This document shows, piece by piece, positions 57,177-64,000 of a stretch of 64,000 bases of DNA; positions within the stretch are counted from its first letter, which is position 1, and each line of letters opens with the position of its first letter. The DNA comes from Mesostigma viride (taxonomy: Eukaryota > Streptophyta > Mesostigmatophyceae > Mesostigmatales > Mesostigmataceae). Location: NCBI GenBank assembly GCA_009746045.1, contig RPFO01000448.1, positions 3,498,049 to 3,562,048 on the forward strand. The letters run 5' to 3'. Made by a program: the position numbers and the translations under genes. The notes under the pieces were generated by a model that had not been told where the DNA came from, made no database searches, and saw only the letters and a list, made by a program, of their open reading frames with translations.

Positions 57177-57649
57177 AGTTAGAATGCGGTGGGATATATT
57201 GCTTGAGAACACTGAAGGCTTGGAGCAATGAATTGCTTGGTTCATTAGAAAATAGGTTTACCCTTTATCAACGTTCCTCTCACCGGCTGCGCCGCCAGTG
57301 ACCGTTGGGTGCAGACCGTTGGCCCGAGGCCACACGATGACAGGTAGCAGTCTAGTCACTGCATCGTGCGATCACAAATCAATGCACGCTGCAGTACGGT
57401 CCCTATCTAGGATACTCTAGTACCGTCCAATGACAGGACACTACGTATACTGGGTACTGACATCTGTCACGTACCTCAGTACCCAAAGTACCTATCTAGG
57501 GAAACGTATGCGACTCGACTAGCATTCCTATCTGCATAGCCCACGTGGTATTTATATTCACATACCAACGTAGGTTTACAAGGCTTATTCATACGTTGTA
57601 TTCACAATGCCTTTGAGACTTAGTCTACAGCAAAGCATGGAGACTAACT
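57177..57649 (-). repeat. element C 3' LTR
   Basis: 473 bp proposed from the satellite junction (AGTTAG at 57,177) to CTAACT at 57,644-57,649. These ends are a perfect 6-bp inverted pair and are followed by a pyrimidine-rich stretch (element-strand polypurine tract, AAGAAATAAATAATAAAAC). Only one copy lies in the window, so the inner boundary rests on the end motif. Confidence 0.7.
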
Positions 57650-58023
57650 CCAGTATTGTTTTATTATTTATTTCTTAATGCAGGTCTGCACCCCCAACAT
57701 TATTGTTATTGTTTTTAAGTTGATTAGGGGTACAAAAGAGACATGGCTGGTTGAGCCAGGTTGGTTACAGCTGGCTGTTCTGGCCAGGTGTTATATTGCA
57801 CATTAAATAAGGTGTACACAGCTGGCTGGTTTGGCCAGTTACTGAAGCACACATTAAGTAAATGGATACAAAGCTTGTGTCCTCAAGCTGCAAATGGATA
57901 CAAATCTGACCTAGCCAGCACTCACACCCCACAACGAATGTGTTGAATTTTATGGCGCCCAGCAGCTATCGCTGTGGTAAGGGGGTGTGGTGGTTGTGTA
58001 CTGTGCTATGGCCAGTCATTTAT
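57650..58023 (-). other. element C 3' non-coding region
   Basis: About 370 bp, AT-rich next to the LTR, with two GGCTGG-containing imperfect repeats (57,750-57,840). No gene. Confidence 0.6.
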
Positions 58024-58745
58024 TCAAACACTGACTCTGATATCATAGGGGTTCATGTTCTGAAAGAGGAGCTGGTACTGTTGGCCAGCAGCATCCCGCA
58101 GCTTCGTGAGAGCGTCTGCTGGGTTGTCCTCATCATCCACATGAGTCCAGCTGGAAAAATAGGTGGCCTCCTGTTTGAGGATCACCCAATCCAGGTCAGT
58201 GTGGACAGCAGCAGAGACAGATTTCTTGGTTAGAAAACTGATCACAGATTGGCTGTCAGTATAGAGATGTGAGATGACATTGCATGTGCTGCCTGCCTGG
58301 GTTTGTAGCCAGGTGAGCATGTGCTGCAGGGAACGAGCATGCAATGCAGCAGACACCACAGCACGACATTCAGCTGAGTTGCTGCTGCCAGGTTTTCTGC
58401 GGTGTAGCCTGCTGTACCAGGAAGTGAGGGACATGTAATCTGACCTGTTGGTGAGAAAAAACAGCCCTGATTCCCGTGCCCCCATCTGATTGATTGTTCT
58501 GCTCTCCATGGAGCTGTCCATGACACTGTGATGTGGATGTCTTCCATCAGATTCAGGCCATGGAGGATGAGGGGGGGGCAGTCATGACAACTTCCTGATG
58601 TGACTGCATTTGATTTTGACTAGAACATCATGGGTGACCCTGCTGATGACAGCTAAGGGAGCCCCACAGATGGCTGACCACCACCCCAGTTTGCCCTGAA
58701 CAGTGGCACACATGTGTAAGGGGAGGCAGGTGTGATGCAGCAGAT
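58024..58745 (-). CDS. element C RT end and RNase H, frame-broken
   Basis: After the main ORF stops at 58,746, another frame supplies the RT end (GKLGWWSAICGAPL, matching GQLGWLAG in A), interrupted by a stop and a C/G homopolymer near 58,570. The RNase H frame 58,024-58,521 follows: MDSSMESRTI (first acid), SSNSAECRAVV (Glu), YTDSQSVISFL (Asp) and DNPADALTKL (final Asp). At least two frame breaks separate RNase H from Gag-Pol, so either this copy is defective or the homopolymers are misread. Confidence 0.75.
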
Positions 58746-61700
58746 CTAGACAATCTTGGATATATTCTGCAGGAGGAGAGAGAGAGCAGACCCATGATCT
58801 GGCTGCCTGTGCAGCTGCAACATGATGCCACAGAACTGGATGGGGGTTGTGCTCAATTCCACCTGTTTGCCAATCTCATATGATTCCTGGACCTGCTGAA
58901 TAAAGGTTTCCACCTCAGCTCTAGGCCCACAAATGAGTTGGTCATCTCCATGCCACACAAAGAACAGCAGTCCAGAGGGGGTGGGTACAACAAAAAAGCA
59001 TGGGTCCAGGTCATCATACGTGGCCTTGAGCTTTTTGAATACTTCCTCTGCTGAGTCTCTGAAAATTTTTGGGGCACTGACAAGCCCTTCCACCCCAATG
59101 TTGATGATAAGGTGGGGCTCATCAATGTAAGGTTTCCACACAGCTGGGGTGTCTACCACGTACACCTTCCCTTTCCACACAGATTCAGCCTTTTCTGGGT
59201 CCCCCCTGAGGAAGGCCCTTTTAATATCAGTGGCTTTGCAGACATAGTCTTGGCCTGCATTGAGGTTGTGGAGGAATAGGGAGAGCATGATCCTGAGTGA
59301 GGTTTGTTGCAGCCCAGGTGTGTATGTTTCCCCTTTTGGCAGTGTGGATGTCCCCTTTAATTCTGTGACACATGGTCTGGCATGGAAGATTGGGGAGCCC
59401 ACTTTTTGTGGTTTTTGTTTGAGAACAAATTTTAATCTGAGCTTTTTGGCTCCCTCTGGCACGTCCCATGAAGGGGTGACAGGCGGTTTGTATTGAGGGT
59501 TTTTGGGGTTGGGCAGGACCCATTCCTGCCTGGCTTGGTGGACAATGGCCATCAGCCACTTGGTAAACCCTTTTTGTGTTTTGCATTCTTGTATGACGTG
59601 GGAGATTTGGTGGGGTGAGTGCATGGCTATGTCCCACTTACCCAGCCCAAAGGCTGAGGGATGGAGGAACTGGCTGTGCACTAACTTGTCCAGATCAGGG
59701 ATCTCCCCTGGTGCATACTGAGTGTTGACTGCCTTGATGACAGCATCCATACCAGGGACAATACTGGAGAGAGGGATTTTAAAGTGGTCCAGAGGAACTG
59801 CACCCACCCCTGTGACACTGAGCTCATTAGCTGAGATAAGCACCCCAGGATAGGATACAAAAGGTTCCCCCAACAAGGTGTTACCAGAGTACCCCTCCAC
59901 CACCTGGAAGGGTGTCTGAATACCAAGTATAGGGAGCATCACTTGTCCCACTACATCCAGTGAGCTTTGGCCTGAGAAATCCTGCACCCGTGCCCAAAAT
60001 GAAGGTGCAATCTCAAGACCAGGGATGGCTTGTGCACTGATCACACTGACCTGTGCCTGAGTGTCTATTGCCAGGGTCCAGGGGTCCTGACTAGTGCACA
60101 CAGCTGAGACTTTTGCCAACCCTGCGGCCACAGCAGCTTGTTGCTTATGTGACCTGTGTAATGCTTGCAAGGCGACTGCCAATCTTGACCTCAGAGCGGG
60201 AGGGTTGGCAGACAATTTGGTGCCTTGGGGCTGAGCTAATGCTTCCAACCCAGCTACCTCGTGCCTGGTTAAGCAATCCCCAGGTTGTGAAGTGGGCCTG
60301 GCTTCACTGAGGGTGGAAGGGTTCACAGAGGGTGCTGTGGTGCTGTCAACAGCAGTAATTGGTGGCTCAGAGCTACTGCTGGGCATGCTGGAGTTGCCAG
60401 ATAGAAGTAGTGAGTCCATGCTTAAAGACTCTTCCCCAGGCACGTCTGCCATGGGAGAATAATACTTCTTAATTCTATGACAGCTCACCCTGTGACGCTT
60501 CCCATTGATATTGTGCTTGACCTCCACGGTCTTGCTGTTTTTGGTAAATCCACGGATGGTAACTGGACCTAGCCAAGTTCCAACCTTACCAAAGCTGTTT
60601 TCCTTGTAATAGAGAACTTGATCACCTTTTTGGAATACTGGCCTGGAATGGGTTTTATCTTTTTCTGCCAGTTTTGCTGAGGTTTGTGCACGTGCAGTGT
60701 TGTACAGTGCTATCACCTCTGGGGGATATACACCTGCCTGCAGGCCTGCTGGGATTACTTCACCCCACGTGGCATGCAAGACAGGTCTCATGTTTAGGGT
60801 TGTGCACATTTCATGACACCAGAGTGCCCTGTCACAATAGACCCCTGAAGTAGCATCCTTGGAAGGATTTTTGGCTAGTAGGGTTTTGACAGATCTGATG
60901 GTTCTTTCAATGACCCCCTGACCCTCATGATCTTCCAGCCCAGCAATCTCTATTGCTTCACACCCTTCCAGGTCAGTCAGACAAGAAAATTGTTGATCAA
61001 GCAAAATTCTGTCAACTGGGTAGAATCTGGGTAAAGCAATCATGAGTGCAACACGTAGCTGCCCTGCAGACATGCCAGGTAGGGGTTCCATTACTGTGAA
61101 CCTGGACCATGAGTCTTTTAGGATCAGGTAGGGTTGGACATCTTTGTTGATGTGCATCACATCCCCCACTATCATGCCCCTATTGGTGGAAGGAGTTGCA
61201 GTATGCCATTTTTGAGGTTTGGGGCTATTGAACTGACATTCTTGACAGTGTTGTCTAGCCAGTTTTACTGCATTCCTGAGTTGTTTTCCCATGCTACTAC
61301 CCCCCAGCCGTCTGGCCAGTTCCTCAGCCACTGTTTCATGACCCATGGCTAGGTGCAGCTGATGAGCAAGCTCCTTGATATCTATGGAGTTGTCAACAGT
61401 AGGGGTTAGTGCTTTTATGTAAGGTTCCAGAACAGGGTGTTGGGAGGACAGTAAGGTTGCTGCCTCAAAATCAATTATGCCCTGGTTGCCATCCCCAATG
61501 GTAATGAGATCATCATCCTCAGAGTACATAAGGTGAGTGAACTCACATTGATTTGGGTAGCGAGGCCTGTTGCAACGGCTGCCTGGAGGCCCCAGGGGAT
61601 GACGTGCGTGCCAGCAGCCCGGGCAGAGATCCACCCCGTTGGCCAGGGAGTCGTTGTTGGGGCAGTTGTGCCGTGCGTGCCCTCGTTGGAAGCACCTCAG

Positions 61701-61856
61701 GCACCTTATGGACCCCCAGGGTTGCCAGGCTGGTTGTTGTTGTGTTGTTGTTGTTGTTGTTTCCCTGCTGGGACCGGTTCTGGCCCTGCTGGGACCTGTT
61801 GTTGTTGTTGTTTTGGCCCTGTTGGGACCTGTTGTTATTGTTGCCCTGCTGGGACC

Positions 61857-61887
<31 letters not shown>

Positions 61888-63578
61888 GGGGTTGCCATGC
61901 AGGGGCACACGGTGCCACGTGTTGCCACGCCCCTGAGAGCCACTGCCCCCTTGGTGGGAGGACTTGTGGGTCTTGGGTGCCCCCCCTGGCTGGCCTGCCC
62001 CTTGCGTTTGTGGCCTTGGACACCCTGGACCTTGGGGTCCTGGGCCTGGTTGTTGCCAGTACCCAGGGGGTCCACTGCCTCCTCGATATAGAGCATGGCA
62101 GCTCTGAAGTTGTCCCAGAGGGACTTGAGGCCTGTAAGCAGGGTAGCCAGGACAGAAGGTTGCAAATTAGCTTTTGTTAGCCAGGTGTGGATGAGATACC
62201 TTGGTTGGAGCTTGAGAAGCTCAAGGTCTTTCTCAATCATTACCCTGTATGTTTTTGCATCCCCAGAGAGGTTATTCTTGTTCACCTTATATGCAGCAAG
62301 CCAGTTGAAACGTTCTACTGCTTCCATGTGGTTATTGGTAAGCACTAGCTGTTTCAGATCAGTGATAAAGGTAGGCCACTGTTCAATGGCTGCTTCAGGT
62401 GTCAGGGTACGTTCCTGATAGGTTTGAATCAATGCTCTGATTGCAGGAGATGATTGATGGAATGTGGAGGAGGCCCTGAGAGCCTTAAACTGATGTCTAA
62501 GGTTAAGACCTTCCATCCCATACTCCAAAGCAAAAACAAATTGCTTAGCTTGTTCAACAGTGTGACCCTCAGGCAAGCCAGCAATATTGATTTTGGATTC
62601 CTTTTTATGAGGGTTAAACACACCTGTGAGAGGGGGGTTGGCCCTCAAGAAGCTGTCGGTTGCTTGTTGCAGGCGGGTGGGGTCCAGGTTGATGGTCCCC
62701 CGCTCATACCGCGACATCAGGGCGCGCAGGCCCTCGACAGTTTGCAGCTGGTTAGCTGTTAACTGCTGATCTTGCAACGAGGCCAGCTGGGCCTGGAGAA
62801 TGGCGAGCTGTTCCAGGACATCCCCGCTCCTTGGGGGGGCCTCAGCAGGCCTGTTGGGTGCCTGTGGCACCTCTGCACCTCCCCCCAGGGCCTCCTGGGG
62901 TCCTGGCCACCCCCCCTGGTTTGGGAGGGGGCCCCAACCCACAGGGCGAACCTGGGGTGGTGGGGGAGGGGGAGGGGGGGTCATGGTGGCCCTGGGGGAG
63001 CCCGGGGGTGTCCGGGTAACCCCACTGGGTCCAGCCCCATCGGTGGAGGGGCGGGCAGGGGTGTCTGCCTCTGCTCTCCTCCTGGCCTCCTCCCGCATGA
63101 GACGCTTCATCTCCTTGCGTACCTCATGCTCCCGGAGGGCTGCCTGAAAAGCAGCCTCATCCTCGGGTATGTCAGGGAGTGGTTCTCCCATGATCATAGC
63201 GGGCCGGACTGGACAGTCCGCCTCTTTGCCCTTCCTCGCGCCCAGGGCCAGCAGTCCCTCCTTGTACTGCAGGGGTTGGGGGGGAGAGGGTTTCTTGCTG
63301 GTGGTTTCCAGCGGGGGGGCTTCTTCAGCTACCACCCCATGTTTGGCCAAGATGGCCTCCGTGACCCTGGCTTGGGTGATGGAGGACATGGTTTTAAAGT
63401 GTGCTGACCGAGCAAGCTCGGCCAGGTCTTGACTGTCCGCATAGTGCATGGGATAGTCAGCATTTTTTAAGAGGTCACGTAACCGCTGGGTGGCCTCGCG
63501 GTACGCGTCCGCCAATAGCACGATCGAATGCGAGGCCTTGTGAATTTTAATGCCTGCGTGGACGTCATAGGCAATCAT
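58746..63578 (-). CDS. element C Gag-Pol polyprotein (Gag, integrase, protease, RT)
   Basis: 1610 codons in one frame with no stop between Gag and Pol. Residues 1-300: charged and Pro-rich N-terminal Gag. About 300-560: helical capsid-like part. A Thr/Pro tract from (TTG)n follows, then zinc knuckle CLRCFQRGHARHNC at 626-639. Integrase: HQLHLAMGH (H742, H747), CQEC (about 780), GDVMHI, LLDQQFSC, QGVIERTIRSVK (all three acids present), and SFGKVGTWLGPVTI as a GPY/F-like end. Protease: AIDTQAQVSVI (Asp1172), then MLPILGIQTPFQVVEG and TLLGEPFV. RT: TDIKRAFLRGD, GVEGLVSAPKIF and WHGDDQL (about 1540-1546). No protease-like D[T/S]G lies between zinc knuckle and integrase. The frame ends prematurely within RT (NISKIV) compared with element A. 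Confidence 0.9.
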
Positions 63579-63860
63579 GCATACATGGGCGTGTGCATAA
63601 TAAAAATGCTGTCAATTTTCACAACCATACACGTGCAGGCACACACATGGCCGTGTGGATGATGTGAAATTTTTTGCCACCATGCATAATTGCATGGCCA
63701 TGCATGAGGTGCGGCATGGTTATTCATGATTCCTTACTTGAAAATCTGGCACCCTTTTTACACCATTACAACAACCATGGATGCATTCTCTTGCCCACAT
63801 CTTGCTAGCACAGTAATTGTTTGAGTCAATCTTTTATGATCCTAATCCAAAGCTTCCGAG

Positions 63861-63998
63861 TTATGACGTGGTTGTACATGTGCATCTGATCGCCTGGTGG
63901 GTAGCCAGGCGACGGGCGGCTTCCTCTTCATATTCTTGCCGCTTAGCGGCGAGCCGAAAAGCCGCCTCTCGGCGGACCTCTCGGTCCCGCTGCCGCTC
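63861..63998 (-). CDS. partial ORF, charged coiled-coil segment (possible upstream Gag)
   Basis: A 46-codon frame open to the window edge reads as repeated Arg/Glu/Ala (VRREAAFRLAAKRQEYEEE), a likely coiled coil, and stops at 63,861. Its composition resembles residues 150-180 of element C Gag (EHEVRKEMKRLMREEARRR), so it may be part of a longer Gag or of the 5' region of element C, separated by about 280 bp of AT-rich non-coding sequence. Too short to assign. Confidence 0.3.
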   Translation of the reverse strand, partial: ERQRDREVRREAAFRLAAKRQEYEEEAARRLATHQAIRCTCTTTS

Positions 63999-64000
63999 TC

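Larger units (their letters stand above)
57177..64000 (-). mobile_element. LTR retrotransposon C, 5' end outside window
   Basis: The satellite ends in ACACC and the element begins AGTTAG. The 3' LTR is 57,177-57,649; a single open Gag-Pol frame of 1610 codons is followed by frame-broken RNase H. The 5' LTR is not within the window, so full length and target duplication cannot be checked. Divergent in sequence from A and B but identical in domain order: Gag, integrase, protease, RT, RNase H. Confidence 0.88.

Noticed and set aside
61533..62180. Plus-strand Cys/Leu/Val-rich ORF opposite element C gag
   Set aside because: Antisense of the (TTG)n-rich Gag tract, with no independent evidence.

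Overview
The window is repeat-dominated nuclear DNA of a eukaryote, most plausibly a green alga or a related protist. The clues are GT-AG introns with GTAAG donors and TTGCAG acceptors, a short CCCTAAA telomere-like tract, LTR retrotransposons with integrase ahead of reverse transcriptase, and two large satellites. Nothing looks prokaryotic, and the species cannot be fixed from the sequence. I found no ordinary cellular housekeeping gene. Almost every long open frame is either retroelement coding sequence or a by-product of a satellite whose monomer lacks stop codons.

Layout. 1-3602: two blocks of a 30-bp satellite separated by a ~275-bp spacer that recurs several times up to 6.5 kb. 3.9-6.6 kb: dispersed repeats, including a ~421-bp pair flanking 960 bp. 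6.6-8.0 kb: apparently non-coding, with two GC-rich hairpins. 8.0-8.56 kb: nine 62-bp tandem units, each carrying the perfect palindrome CCAACGGCCGTTGG. 8.63-14.03 kb: one multi-exon gene for a transposase-like protein (ENYS and HGKG-type motifs). Its first intron is split by a ~2.1-kb insertion made of a full and an internally deleted copy of one element. Its introns and 3' flank carry the same 14-bp palindrome. 14.23-16.06 kb: telomere-like tract, then a G+T-only region. At about 16.06-16.19 kb the strand composition flips, and a C+A-rich 40-bp satellite (about 26 kb, ~650 monomers) runs to 57,176.

Three LTR retrotransposons lie in or against that 40-bp satellite, all on the minus strand. 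Element A (18,047-24,489) has apparently identical 429-bp LTRs and target duplication CAAGG. Element B (44,738-53,128) has ~652-bp LTRs about 99% identical and target duplication CACCG. Element C (57,177 to beyond 64,000) has only its 3' LTR in the window. All LTRs have AGTT/AACT-type ends rather than TG/CA. In all three, the protein order reads Gag - integrase - retropepsin-like protease - reverse transcriptase - RNase H, with the protease between integrase and RT. Textbook Ty1/copia order is Gag-PR-INT-RT-RH and Ty3/gypsy is Gag-PR-RT-RH-INT. The three also share an HGDD reverse transcriptase box and a DT[Q/N/M][A/S] protease site. A and B have Gag and Pol in one frame separated by a single UGA followed by C. 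This shared architecture is the most interesting content of the window.

Caveats. Frame breaks cluster at G/C homopolymers, and 31.5-37.8 kb around an N gap looks unpolished, so some breaks may be assembly errors. Family assignments come from motif reading only; no search was run.
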